Origin: Emergomyces orientalis
Lineage: Eukaryota; Ascomycota; Eurotiomycetes; Onygenales; Ajellomycetaceae
Reading direction: 5' to 3'
NCBI GenBank assembly: GCA_002110485.1
Contig: MOWL01000067.1
Span: 558,001-622,000, forward strand
DNA length: 64,000 nt
The first letter of the stretch is position 1; every line of letters begins with the position of its first letter. Of this stretch, positions 47,080-59,789 are shown one piece after another. The notes beneath the pieces were generated by a model, which was given only the letters and a program-made list of their open reading frames with translations, was not told the DNA's origin and did no database searches. The position numbers and the translations under genes were made by a program.

Positions 47080-47746
47080 ATAAATGAATGAATGGCATGA
47101 GAATTTCAGCATGAAGTACTGTAATAGTGAGCATATGTTTCAAGAGTTTTTATATTAAGATCTTTTCTGTCATAGATCTTTTCCTTTGAAGGGTTTTTTT
47201 CTATATATTATAATTTTGGTGATCATAATGTATTTCATCATGAACTTGGCCACACCACGACTCTTGGCCACTTTGTACCACTAGACTAATTTAGTATGAG
47301 AAGAGATATCTTTTTGTGTTTGTCTTGTTTATCTTAAAGATACTTTTCTCTACTAAGTTAGTCTAGTGTGTAAAGTGGTCAAGATTATGATATAATAATA
47401 ACTACTTCATTCTCTGTACTTCATCACTTTTTGAATGTGTCTGTCTTGTTTGTCTCAGAGATAATTTACCATACTTAAATCAGTGCAGTGACACAAAATG
47501 TGTTTCAGAATGTGGTTGTCTCAGCAAATTGTTAAATACAGTTAGAACATGACCAATCTGTATCTAATATGCGCAAGGTTCACAATCACACATCATAACA
47601 ACAATTCTACATCAGTGCAATTTCATCTCTTTATCATTGCAGATAGCTCTCAGCTCAGCTGTGTTATCTTCAGAAATATCCCTCTGCTCTGCTCTGGAAT
47701 ATGTGCAGGAACCAATATTTGAGACAATAGTAATGAATTTTAGCAT
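47080..47746. other. AT-rich spacer without recognisable gene
   Basis: No coding pattern. Two related segments occur in opposite orientation: GGCCACTTTGTACCACTAGACT near 47268 and AGTTAGTCTAGTGTGTAAAGTGGTC near 47355. They form an imperfect inverted repeat of about 20 bp enclosing about 75 bp. Confidence 0.4.
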
Positions 47747-48235
47747 TCATGTGTCTGTACCCTCAACAGGCTTCTGCTTGATATAATTGATCAGCACTTT
47801 TATAAGATTTTCTCTGTTGACCGACTCAGTGTCTCTCACTTTGAGGCATTCCAGTGTCACAGGCAAAACTGGTGTTGGAAATGTGAGCAGACAATGCACT
47901 GGCAACTGAAGTGTTACAATCTTTCTTAGACTGAAAAAATCAAGAGGTTTTCTGTTCACACAGTTTATAATATGATCAAAATCACTTTTGAAAGAGTGGA
48001 GGCAAAAGAAGTGAAGATTAGGCAATTTAAATAGCAGATGTGAGATGATTTGATTCTCAGTTGACTGTGCATTTAATTCAGTCATTTGAACAAGCTCTGT
48101 TGCATTAATTGTCTGGTCCTCTGTCTCGGATATCTTAAGCGTTTCGGTGCGCGAAATCATACAAGGCCATTCATGAATGACCCTCAGCAAGGCCAATACT
48201 GCAGAGCAGGTCAAACTGATTCCCTTGTATATCAT
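47747..48235 (-). pseudogene. Hypothetical host protein fragment, weakly leucine-rich
   Basis: A 162-codon minus-strand frame with regularly spaced Leu (LLFKLPNLHFFCLHSF; SLRKIVTLQLPVHCLL; VTLECLKVRD), a spacing like that of fungal F-box/leucine-rich proteins. No F-box is visible, and sequence on either side is broken by stops. The assignment is only a suggestion. Confidence 0.3.
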
Positions 48236-48446
48236 TAATTCAACAGTGAAGCAGAACTTTCAGAAGACTTTCATAAGATTTTTCAGATTCTTCTTGTTCA
48301 TGTTCTGAGCAATCTGTCTCATCAACTTAATCAGCAGTTTGTCACTTATTTTGAGTGAATGCTGGTCTCTATCTCACCTGACCTGTAAGCTTGAGATTTA
48401 AATCTATGTGGAAAATTGTGAGAGCTTCTTTCTTACAGATAGATAT

Positions 48447-49352
48447 AACAGAACTAAATATTGCAAGTTCAAAAATAGTTTCATGGTCTTTTATTAAAAG
48501 AAAGATAAAAGAGAATTGCTTAGAAAAATGGCATAAAATATGGGAAAAACAAAGAAAAAGTTCTCACTATCTTAGATTTGAAACTAAACCTAAATGAAAA
48601 TCATGCTCTATTAAGTGCAAGAAGAAGCTTTTCTCCTCAATCATTCAATTGAAACTAGGTCATGACTATTTCAAATCTTATTTGAAAAGAATATCTGATA
48701 TTGAAAGTGAAAATTGTGAATATTGTGACTCTCTTGAAGATTCAGAACATATCTTAATGAATTGCTCATTAAATCAAGAACTTAGAGCTGAACTGAGATA
48801 TAAATATAAGCTGAGAGAAATGAATATGAAACTACTATTTTCAACTGAAATAGGCAGTCAATATTTAATTGATTTTCTCAATGAAACTCAAATAGCTACT
48901 AGAAATCAATTCTATTTCAAAGATGAAAATATAAATGAATGAGAATCTGAAATATTCTTTATAAAAACTGCTAGATATTATATAATATCTCACTATTTCT
49001 TTTGTGTTAGAGTCTGTCTTTTATTTCCTTTGTATTCATGTCATGAGTTATTTTGTCTATCATTAATTTATTTTCTTTGTAATCACTTGAAAATTATATG
49101 AAAAAAAGAGAATATAAATAATCTTCAAAGATATTTATAAATAAATAAATAAAAAAAAGAAAAATCAATTTGCTGACTATTCTGGGCTGGAATTCAAGTA
49201 TTGCAAGTGCTATTTGTTTGAAGAAAAAATGTATAGTAATTAGTGTTAAAGTTAGAAAAATCCTGAGACTCTTTGAGTCTCAGGTAGATATCATAGTCTC
49301 TGACTGCATATATATCTATAATTGAAGAATAATAATAATAATAATAATAATA
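48447..49352 (+). mobile_element. LINE-A copy 3 (5'-truncated)
   Basis: Begins within ACAGAACTAAATATTGC, inside the end of RNase H, and ends in (AAT)n at 49329-49352. It codes the last 170 residues (zinc region CEYCDSLEDSEHILMNC near 48716) with one TGA near 48594 where copies 1 and 4 have TGG. Its 3' end is almost identical to copy 4. The target duplication is unclear (ATAACA on both sides at best). It lies at the end of LINE-B. Confidence 0.92.
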
Positions 49353-49357
49353 ACATG

Positions 49358-52300
49358 GGCACTCTGATGTGGGAAAATCTGGCACTTTTCTTCTATGTAA
49401 AAATGCTGCCAGGCCTGTCTTGCCTGTGCGTAGTTGAACTATTAGTGAGCTTCAAGCCTTGCTCAGGCCCTCATGCCACTTTAGCTGCTTGATGTCTGGG
49501 GGTCTGTCAAACAGTTCTTCTCATGGTGTAGTGCGTGCTCTCCAAATGTTATGTCATCTAATTACTGATTCCTTCCATACTCATCTTTTGAAGAATCAAT
49601 CAGTTAGATGATTTAACTGACTCTCTCTCTCTCTGTACTGTTTTGCTTCTCTCACTCACTGCACACTCCATTTCTGCTGCATTTTTACTGAATGCAGCAC
49701 AGTTTCCACTGGTACCACATGTCTGCTTTCTTTACACTGAAGTCTGGTTCTGATCTGTGCACATGCTTGCTGTATCTGTTTCATGACTTCTGTTTCTCTA
49801 AGCCGCTCAGTTGCTTTAGCCACCATTCCATCAAGATACACACTTATTGGCAGTGTAAATGTTTCAGCTTCCAGCAAGGTGATTGATGTTGCTCTATAGA
49901 CTTCTGCTATGATGTGCAGACATTCATTTTGAATCTTCTCCAGACCTTTTAACAGCTGGTGCTGTTGTCGAGGCTCTTGTTGAGTTGCCTGCGGTTGATG
50001 CCATGCCAGCGCGCCATATGTGATAGCTGGCCTGATCACAGCATTGTAGACTCTACAGGCTTGCTGAAGAGGGAGGCCCCATGTTGACTGTGTGGTCTGT
50101 GTGAGAGCTCCTATTTGCAATTTTAATCTGTCTATAACTCTGTTTATATGACCTCGCCATCTCAGCTTGGAATCAAGCCATACTTCTAGCACCCGCATTT
50201 CCTTCTGTGGTGGTATTTCTCGCTGTGGTAGTTGTAGTGACTGTTCCAGATTAAACCTTGTGCATGCTTGAGTGAAGTGCATAAGTTCATACTTTTATAG
50301 TGCAAAGATTGCTTCATGTCTGTCTGCCCAATGCGCACATTCAGCATGCACTTGTGCTAGTTGTGCGCAGTTTGCCTCAGTGGAGTCGCCGTAAGCCAGA
50401 ATATTGATATCATCCACAAATTCTATGCAGCTGACTGACTTGTTGTATGATGAGCAGATGCGCAGCAGCTTCTCATTATAAAAAAGAAATAGAATGGGTG
50501 ATAGTGGTGATCTCTGTGGAATACCTGTGTTCACACTGAAGGCCTCTGTCTCCTGCTCATCAAATACTAGTGTGGCCCTGCGATCTTGCATGAATGAATC
50601 AATCCATTCAGTCAGATGTCTGGGTAGTTCTTTCATTTTAAGAATGTGAATCAAGCGTCTTCTGAGCACTCTGTCATATGCTCCAGAGATATTCAGTGAT
50701 AACACTGATGACACTGCTCCCTGCTTCTCCCATACTGTGCGAATTTGTGCTAGCAGTAGTGCAAGTGCTGTCTCAGTGGAGTGCCCACTGCGTGCCTTCA
50801 TCTGTTGAGCTGGCAACATTTCATGACTCTTCACAAGATGTCTTATTTCTCTTGCTGTTGCAGTCTCAATGATTTTTCCTACAGTGTCTAGCAGTGCTAT
50901 AGGCCTCCAAGCTTCAGCTTCACTGTAGTCTTTCTTGCCTGGCTTTTTAAGCACCACTGTGCGCGCTGTCTTGAATGCCTGTGAATAGTGCTCCCATTGC
51001 CAGCAGGCTTGGATGAGCTCAGTCATTGCTGTGATGAAGTTCGGCCCTAGCATTTTAAGAAATCAGTTGAGAATGCCATTAGCACCTGATGTCTTGTCAT
51101 TTGGTAATCTGACTATAATTGTTGTCATGATCTTCTCTGTGATTTCTAGTATATCACTCACACTCTGTGATTGAACATCTCTCTGTATATTCATCTCACT
51201 GACTGATAGTGGCTCAGGAAAGAATCTCTCACGCAGCAGTTCAGCCTTGTCCTGAAACACAGATGTCAAAGACTCAGGCATATCTAAAGTGCTAGATGCT
51301 TTCTTAAGTGGTGGTAATCTTGCAGGTTGCTTGAACTCATGAGTGCGTGTGCACCCTCACTTGGCTAGCTTCCAGAGCAGCTTAGAGTCAGTGCCTGCAC
51401 TGTTCATTAGATCATGAAAGTTTGCAGTCTTTGCAAGCTTTATTTCTCTGTTGTGCTTGTTCTGTGCTCTTTTTCTCTTATTTTCAGTGCTGTGAGTGCT
51501 TCTCATCACTTACTTGTATTCACTGACAGCTTCTGCTATCTCTTTTGATCACCATGAGCGGCTTTTCTCACAGACATGAGCGCGTTTAGCGTGTTTATCT
51601 GCCAGTGTGCTGATGAACTTGCTGAGATAGTTCACATATTCATCAATCTCTGCTGTTGAGATGAAGGTTCTGCAGCATCTAAGATTCAGACAATTCTGCT
51701 GTAGCAGCTGTGAGTTCACTCTTTGCCAGTTGCGCCTCTCTCTCAATCTGACAGGCACATTGATAGCAAGTCTGATAATCACTGATAGATGATCTGATGC
51801 CATGTCTATCTCATGCGCCACTCGGCATTCTAACACCCCTTCATTCAGATTTTCTGACACAAAGATCAGGTTCAGAGTTGTTTCAGTACTATCATGGTTC
51901 TGCCATGTGATCTCACTCTGTGGTGTTATCAGTTGTAAGTTGAGAGCATTCATCTGTGCTATAAGCTCTCATGTCAGTTCAAAATCGTGCCTCACACGCT
52001 CCCCTCCCCAGCTTGAGTGATGTACATTGAAGTCTTCTAGCATCATCATCTCTGCTTGTTGCACAGGTGTCTCATGATTACATGCTTGTGTACTTGTCTC
52101 CTGGTTCTGCATCTGTAGCAACACCTCTGCCTCTTTCATCATCATCTGTAGTTGCAGAATGGGGGAGTCCTCGGGCACCATTGTGTAGCTGCCTGGTGGG
52201 GTGGCATAGACATTGAGTATTAGCACCGGGCCCTTTGCTGTGATGATAGTTAACAGTATCATGTATCTTGTTACTGCTCTAACCTCTCATGTCTCTGCTG

Positions 52301-52742
52301 CCAGTCTTTTGTTGATGAGAAACCCCACTCTAGCCTCCTTATTTTGCATATCTGTCTGTCAAAAATCACAGTTGATTAAACATGTTGTGTCACTGTCAGC
52401 TCTCTCATGCATCCATGGCTCTTGTAGCACAATAATATTGTAGTTTAATGCTGTTTCAGGCTTGGTCAGTAACACATTCATCACTTTACTTGAGTTATGT
52501 ATATTATATTGCAGTATTTGAAGTTGTTCACTCATTGTTCACCTGTATTCTGATCCTGCATGTCAATCAACTGTGTGAAGTGTATATACTCATTTAGAGA
52601 GTCTTTCTGTTGTGCACCTGCTCTGGACACATCAGTGAGTCTTTCCACTCTTCACTGACTACTCTGTGTTTCCTTGTCTGTGATTCTGTCATGTTTTCTG
52701 GGTGTGGTCCAGCCTTCCTCATCAGAGGCCTGTATTACAAAG
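49358..52742 (-). mobile_element. LINE-B, ORF2 portion (3' part), split by copia-E
   Basis: A minus-strand LINE whose ORF1 lies beyond copia-E at 58430-59571. The two pieces were adjacent before copia-E inserted with duplication CAAAG. The left end (49358) meets the LINE-A3 tail. I see no simple-repeat tail belonging to LINE-B, so its 3' end may be truncated. Confidence 0.88.
49656..52535 (-). pseudogene. LINE-B ORF2: endonuclease and reverse transcriptase (decayed)
   Basis: The start is ATG 52535 (MSEQLQILQYNIHNS), the usual opening of a LINE endonuclease. Endonuclease motifs: VLQEPWMHE near 52430, EDFNVHHSSW near 52035 (first residue normally Gly) and SDHLSVIIRL near 51790. RT motifs: KKPGKKDYSEAEAWRPIALL near 50930, GIPQRSPLSPILF near 50510 and FVDDINILAYGD near 50400. 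The thumb follows (VLEVWLDSKLRWRGHI near 50180). All pieces share one frame of about 960 codons, interrupted by some seven TGA and two TAA. No RNase H is seen before 49656, unlike LINE-A. Confidence 0.9.
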
Positions 52743-53146
52743 TGTGAAACATGAGATTATCGCCACACATTCATTGACTAAGACATACACACATGTTCAA
52801 TTGCCACACTAATTGTCACACGGCGAACTCCGATGGAATCTCCACCAAATACACCCTCATCTTCGCTGATCTTTAATATATTCGCCATTACATTGATTTT
52901 TCTACAAAGTCAGAGGTATTCAGCTGAGAATATCACGATACAATCAATATAGCATGTAAATCACTCATATTATTGATGGATAGTTGTTGGGCAGCCTAAG
53001 ATGGATTCACGGGTATAAATAGCCATGGAAAACCCATAGATATTTAGCTAGAGCAGAGCTCAGAGCACACAGACCACAATACCATATATTCCTATATATG
53101 TGCATATTATGCTAGCTACACTCTCCGTCTTATCCTCCGTTTCATA
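52743..53146 (+). repeat. 5' LTR of copia-E
   Basis: 404 bp, TGTGAAAC to GTTTCATA, TATAAAT at 53014-53020. The element end is TA rather than CA; this is confirmed by the duplications around all copies. Confidence 0.95.
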
Positions 53147-53164
53147 GTTATGAGCCCGGGTGCA
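53147..53164 (+). promoter_or_regulatory. Primer binding site of copia-E (half-tRNA iMet type)
   Basis: GTTATGAGCCCGGGTGCA directly after the LTR, identical to copia-D. Confidence 0.8.
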
Positions 53165-53279
53165 ACTACTGCTCTAAAACATTGATTACTGCATATAATA
53201 TCACTGCATTCTATACGAACCCTCCCCATTCGCATACGCTCTATATTAGACCATTCAACACGCCGAAAAAATCGAAAAG

Positions 53280-56200
53280 ATGGCTGTGATGGCTAATGAG
53301 ATCATTCTCAGGACTAGCAAAGACTGAGATGATTGGTATGAAGGAGTTCAAATGAAAGCAATGACTCTAAACTTCCACAAATATACAGATTTAGACGCCA
53401 AACACATAGCCCCTCCTATGGAGCCAGAACCTTATGAACCAGATACAGAAGAAATACACTTGGAGATGGTGCATATGCACTTCTACTTATACAAACAGTG
53501 TACAGAGACATATAAGATCTATATGAAAGGTGTCAAGAAACTCTATGATCATATATCAACAACCATAGACCCGAAGCTATGAAGAGCCCTGAAAAAAACA
53601 CTAGATTCATACCAAATATTGAAGGAATTAAAGAGCTTCATTGCTTCAACAAAACATCAAAGAGAGATTGAACTCACTAATCTCTTTTTAAAGCTTTTCA
53701 AGTCATCAGAGGTGCGAAAGCGAGCAGCCGATGAATGGCTGCTAGAATGGGAGGACTGCCACTGATTAGTCCTCAAATATGATGTTGATGGATTCACCAG
53801 CGAACCAGGCAATCTATATAGATTCCTTAATGTGATGCAAGCTATACACCCCGAATTCTCGGACTTCCGTCGCCAGGAACTGGAGAATGCCCTAGAGAAC
53901 GGTGACGAGCCATTAAGTGTACAAAAAATGATCAATCACTTCAGATCACACTGTCGGACACGCATCACAGAAGACGAGCCTGAATACTCTAAAAACAATG
54001 CAGTATTTGCTACATATCAAGACCAATCCATGAAGGAAACAGTGGAAACTCCTAGCAAGGAATTCACTAAGAAATCAAGAGAAAATCAATGAAATAAATG
54101 TGTGTGTGAAGGACCACATCTCTATGTCAAATGCTGGGTCATGAATGCTGAAGAATGCCCGTCCGGGTGAACTTCTTGAAAAGAAATAGAGGATAAGGTT
54201 AAAAAGGCTCTAAAAAATGAGCAAATGAAGAAATCTGTTGACAATGTCTTTGTCAGAGAGAAGAAGACTCTGGCAGTGACCACTATACACTCTCTGCCAA
54301 AGAATGAAGAAACTGATGAATATACAGCTTTGATTACAACCACCTTCACGGCTGAACATGCCAGTGGATACCAATACCCTCTGCGAGATAGCTTTATATA
54401 TGATACAGAAGTCAATAAGCATGTATACAATGACTGCAGCCGCTTTGAGAACTTTGAACCTTGCAAAGGATCCTATCTATATGCAGGAGATTCGAAGATA
54501 GCCATTCAAGGCACAGAGCAGGTGTGGTTAGCTGTACAATCACCAAAGAGAGTAAGACAAATGCTTCTACTAAATGTGGCATATGTTCCTGATTTTCACA
54601 CAAATCTCGCGGCATCCCCTTTCTTCAAGAAGAAGAGATTGGGAATTGATGAACTAAATCACACTATAATTGATCAAGATGAGGTTGCGCAATTCAACTT
54701 AACCTATGTTCATGAGAAATACGTTCTGGAGTATAAACCTCTACCTGAGAATAATACCGCTTTCGCCGTACGATCGGCATTACCGCGGCCACCCACCACG
54801 CCACGGCAGCCCTATGGCATAGGCGCCTGGCACACGCCGGGCCGGAGGCCCTCACACACATACCCGCCGAAATCGCGGGCTCCGAGATCAACAGGCCGAA
54901 AACATCAGAATGTGAAACATGTGCATTAGCGAAGATGCACAATATCATCTCTCGGAGGCCTATGGCTCGCGGAAGCCGCTCATTTGAAGCTCTACACTTC
55001 GATATTATTCATGTGGAAGAGGCATACAATGGCCTTCGATATATTGCTCATCTATACGATCCGTACACACATCTACATAGAGTAGGGTGTTTAAAACAGA
55101 AATCCGATGCATTCAATTTCATACGCAGCACAGCACTAATAATCAAAAAGCAACTAAATCTCAACGTTCTAAGGATCCATACTGACGGTGAAAAGGCATT
55201 ATCCTCGCCGTTCATGCAGTGGGTAAAAGAGGAAGGCATTCTTCTAGAGCGTTCGGCACCCTATACACCCGAGCAGAATGGAGCCGCAGAACGCTCAGGG
55301 GGTATGATTACAAGAACCGCTCGGGCACTACACATATCTGCAAGATTCCCACATAATCTATGACCTGAAACAACAGAGGCCGCCGCCTACTTACTAAATA
55401 GAACGCCCACTAGAGCATTAGGATGGAAATCGCTGAATCAAGTCCTCTATGAATACACGAAGAAGGATACAGACATCAACAAAGGCATGGAACTAGCTCA
55501 TCTGTGAGCATACGGGTGCAAGGCATACATATTGAATAAAAAGATCCCTAGAACGATGAAGCTAACTGCCAGAGCAAAAATTGGATTTCTAATTGAATAT
55601 ACTTCCACTAACATTTTCCGAATCTGGCTTTCACAATCTCAGGAGATTACAGAATCTCGAGATGTTCTTTTTGATGAAGATACATTCTTTGACCCTCAGA
55701 ACTTGCCTGAGAAGAATGTACTTGAACTACTGATTCCCAGGACCATTTCTACACCACTCAGATCAATCAAAGGTATGGATGAAGAGGAGAAGGATGTTCA
55801 ATTACCATTAATCAGGCTGATGCTGAGAACAGCGGATCTCAGCGAACATGGAACCTTCATGGTGGAACAAGCCATCTCAAAATCAATGCATAATGGACCT
55901 CTCACGCTCGAACCAACACCTCCACGGCATACCGAGGCTAGCATGCCACGGCATGCCGATTCACACCTACCACACTACACGCCGGGCAGCTTTCCGGAAG
56001 GCGAGCCCGCACACGCACCACAAGCCATGGAACCTCCATCCATGAGCCCCCCAACGAGCGGAATACCCGCCATAGACGAACCATCTAATCAGTTAATGGA
56101 GTCATTACATGACACAACGATTAGAGCTCCTAGTAGAGAGATAATAAGCAATGTCTCTCCTTCTAATATAGTGCAAGGAAAGTGAGTGAGAAAACCCAAT

Positions 56201-57922
56201 ACAGAACAATCTTCAGCTTATACAACAAGCATGGAATCTTTAATATATACCGCATTTCATGCAGCGTTCATGGGTGGCACACGGGCCGAGCCCACGCCAT
56301 TGAACCCCCCTAACCTGCCGAAAATCCATAGGGATACGCTGCCCCCGCCGCCACGCGGCTGGGCCGCGGCTACAAAACACCCTTTTGCCAGAGAATGGCG
56401 TGCGGCCGCTGACATCGAATATAAGGCTCTAGAACAGCGCCAATGCTGGCAAGAGGTGGAAATACCTTCTGAACCAGAAGTCCGCGCTCTGCCATTGATG
56501 TGGGTATACACCTACAAATTCGACACGGACAGCTATCTAGCTAAATTCAAGGCACAGCTTGTTGTACGAGGGGACCTCGCCAGTAATGAAGCAACAGAGA
56601 CCTACTCCTGCACTTTAGCAATGAAAATCTTTCGCGTTCTAATGACCATGACAGCAGCCTTTGATTTTGAAGCTCATCAATTTGATGCCATTAACGCCTT
56701 TCTAAACGCACGAATTGATAAACAAATCTATATTGTGCCAGCTCAGGGATACAGCCGCCCCGGTCGCTATCTTCTATTAAAAAGAGCTCTATACGGGCTG
56801 CCTGAATCCCCTCTGTTATGGAATAATGAACTCGGATCTCAACTTAAGAAGCTTGGACTACACTTCATTAGTGAAGAGCCATGTCTCTATACTAGTGAGA
56901 ATCTCATGTTATTCTTCTATGTGAATGATATAGTGATTCTATACCATAGAGATCACCACGAGGCATTTAACCGATTTAAGCAATCACTAACCATGACATA
57001 CGACCTAAGGGATATGGGAGATTTGAACTGGTTCCTAGGAATTCGTATCTTACGGGACCGCAATGAGAAAAAGCTCTGGTTATGTCAGGACAGCTATATG
57101 GCTAAAATAGCTGCAAAATTCAACCTAGAGCGTCGAACATGGTATTGAATGCCTTTATCAAAGGATGAATTCTCTACACACCAATCCTCATACGATGGTG
57201 AAGCTTCCCCGCAGGAAATCCATGCATATCAATGCCGCATTGAATCACTAATCTACCCTGCTGTTGGAACGAGGCCAGATCTCGCATTCGCGGCGAGCGC
57301 CCTCGCTGGGTTCATGACGAATCCAGGCCCAAAACATTCAGATATGGCAGATCGGGTGATTGCTTTTGCTAATCAAACCAGGCATCTAGCGATTGAGTAT
57401 AGTGCCCCAAAACCCGGCTCTACTACCCCGGATTTCATCATACATGCCGATGCGGCCTATGCAGACGACCTGAACACCCACTGAAGCACACAAGGAATGA
57501 TGTTCTCACTCTTTGGAGGATTAATAGATTGGAAGTCATCTAAGTAAAAGACTGTAATCACTTCTTTCACTGAATCTGAGCTTCTTGCCCTATCTTATGC
57601 AGCGAAGGAGGCCATATGGTGGGATCAAGTGTTTAATCAACTTGGACTGGATACTCAGTGCCATCTAGTTATCCATAATGACAATCGCCAAACCATTCGA
57701 CTCCTAACAGCCGCCGCACCAATGCTAACCACTAAACTACGCCATATTGATGTGCATAATCACTGGCTCCGTGAACAAATAGCCACCGGACGCCTAGCTA
57801 TTCAATGGGTTGACACAAAAGCCATGATCGCTGATGGAATGACCAAGGCACTCGGAGGCCAAAAACACGCCGAATTCATACGAATGCTTGGATTAACTGA
57901 TATAGGCGCTCAAATTGAATAA
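53280..57922 (+). pseudogene. copia-E gag-pol, about eleven TGA and one frameshift
   Basis: ATG 53280 (MAVMANEIIL) to TAA 57920-57922. Domains: gag 53280-54060, protease IYDTEVNKH near 54400 (catalytic D-T-G altered to D-T-E), integrase (HTDGEK near 55180; EQNGAAERS near 55270), RT (FYVNDIVI near 56920, the active-site Asp changed to Asn), RNase H to 57900. A frameshift near 54800 separates protease from integrase; copia-D is intact there. Stops are TGA (for example 53325, 53579, 53764, 54089, 55361, 57146, 57481) with one TAA near 57545. Both catalytic changes are G-to-A. Confidence 0.93.
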
Positions 57923-58020
57923 AACAACGCCTACACACTCATTAAAACACGCCTTTTCCTATATATATATTTCATATTACTACTACTGCTACTGCTGCGG
58001 GCATATTCGGTGAGGGGGTA

Positions 58021-58424
58021 TGTGAAACATGAGATTATTGCCACACATTCATTGGCTAAGACATACACACATGTTCAATTGCCACACTAATTGCCACACG
58101 GCGAACTCCGATGGAATCTCCACCAAATACACCCTCATCTTCGCTGATCTTTAATATATTCACCATTACATTGATTTTTCTACAAAGTCAGAGGTATTCA
58201 GCTGAGAATATCATGATACAATCAATATAGCATGTAAATCACTCATATTATTGATGGATAGTTGTTGGGCAGCCTAAGATGGATTCACGGGTATAAATAG
58301 CCATGGAAAACCCATAGATATTTAGCTAGAGCAGAGCTCAGAGCACACAGACCACAATACCATATATCCCTATATATGTGCATATTATGCTAGCTACACT
58401 CTCCGTCTTATCCTCCGTTTCATA
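58021..58424 (+). repeat. 3' LTR of copia-E
   Basis: 404 bp, preceded by the polypurine tract GGTGAGGGGGTA. Followed by CAAAG. Confidence 0.95.
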
Positions 58425-58429
58425 CAAAG

Positions 58430-59571
58430 TGTTGCGGCCGGTTCCTGAGCGCCTCTTTAGCTAGTTCCACCGCTGCGCGCCGTTCCGGGCAGTTTACCGC
58501 TCATGCTGGGTGTGTCCCTCCACAGTTGCAGCAGACTGCCTTTTTTCCCTCTAACAGTGCTGTGCAGCTCTTGTCTGTGTGTCCCTCCACTGCACAGTGT
58601 CCACAGACATCCCCTTTTCGGCAAAATCTAGCTATGTGCCTGTATCACTGACAGCTGTAGCACCAGGTGACTTGAGCCTCTCTATGAAAGATTTCAATCA
58701 TGCAGAACTCATTCTCCAAGATAATACCACTTTTCACTAGAGTATTTGTCTGTTGTGATGTTGTTACATGTATGATGATGCTTTCATGCAGTTTCTGTTG
58801 CTTAGCTAGATACTTTGTCATCTTGTGAATGAGCATCTTGCATCTCAGTGATAGATTCTGCTTGTACACATCATTCACTGCTTTCTCTGGTTTGTTCCAG
58901 CTAATGGTCTTGAGTGGAGCACTCTTGATCAGTACTGTATACATTTTCTTTCTTATATGTGCCTTGTCTCTTCATTTTTTCACTCATTCACTGCTTTTCA
59001 CCAATTCAGCCTTTGTACTGGGTGTATCCATGACAAGAATCAGGTCTCCGCTGGGCATGTATCTTGCTGCCACCACTGTGCCAGCAGTGATGTCTTTGAT
59101 AGCTTTGTTCACCTTCTTAACAATGGCCTCTGGGGTGCACTTCTTCACTGTCAGTGCATCACAGTTGTGTTGAGATATCACCACCTCTCTCAATGCACAC
59201 CTGATTACTATCTTTGCTGGCGGCCCTTCATTGGTCACTATGCGCGCCCATGAGATCTCACTGTCCAACATGTTGCATCTTTCATTCTGCTGTGATGTGC
59301 TTGTAGCATTCTCTAGCTTCTTTAATATGTTGTCAAGCAGGTTCTTCTTGAGCTCATTCACTGTCTTCAGAGCTCTCTGAATATACAGTAATTCTTTCTT
59401 ATTAATCTTCTTGTCTTTCTCCCCCTCTCTAAGAGCCTCAGTGATCATGCACAGTGTTGCTGTCATACCATTTGTTGCTGCATCTCCTGCCTGCGCGGCT
59501 CCAGGTACGCGTCGCGCCGCGCGCGCACCCACATTCCCTGCACCACCACTCACGCTCACAGCCTCAACCAT
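58430..59571 (-). pseudogene. LINE-B ORF1 (gag-like, zinc knuckles)
   Basis: The likely start is ATG 59571 (MVEAVSVSGGAG). An Ala/Gly-rich start and a helical, Lys-rich middle (near 59330-59420) lead to three Cys-His knuckles near the end (58670-58490): CYSC...HIARFC, CGHCAVEGHTDKSC and CCNCGGTHPA...VNC. Such knuckles bind the element RNA in LINE ORF1 proteins. Pieces are in one frame with TGA at 58984 and elsewhere. It runs into copia-E at 58430. Confidence 0.85.
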
Positions 59572-59789
59572 GGTGTTTGAGAGTGTGTGAGCGAGCTGAT
59601 GCCCTTCAAGACCCTCTGTGGTACGAAAGCGATCGCGATTTAGATGTAAAAGAATAAAATAATTTTTGATGAGGTTTCTCAAGATTCAGTTTTGTGTTTA
59701 CTATAGAATATGGATTCTGAATTTTGCTATCATTTCTATATCTATCTATATTCTATTCAAGAAGAATATTCCTTTTACCTGAGATCTTG
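59572..59789. other. LINE-B 5' end and junction with gypsy-B remnant
   Basis: About 110 bp of LINE-B leader (59572-59690) followed by AT-rich sequence of unknown origin up to the start of gypsy-B homology near 59790. Confidence 0.45.

Larger units (their letters stand above)
52743..58424 (+). mobile_element. Ty1/copia retrotransposon copia-E, complete
   Basis: 5682 bp with two 404-bp LTRs (52743-53146; 58021-58424) and a perfect duplication CAAAG (52738-52742; 58425-58429). It sits in the minus-strand LINE-B between the ORF1 zinc knuckles and the ORF2 start. A solo LTR of the same family is at 8799-9202. LTRs differ by a handful of transitions. Confidence 0.97.
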
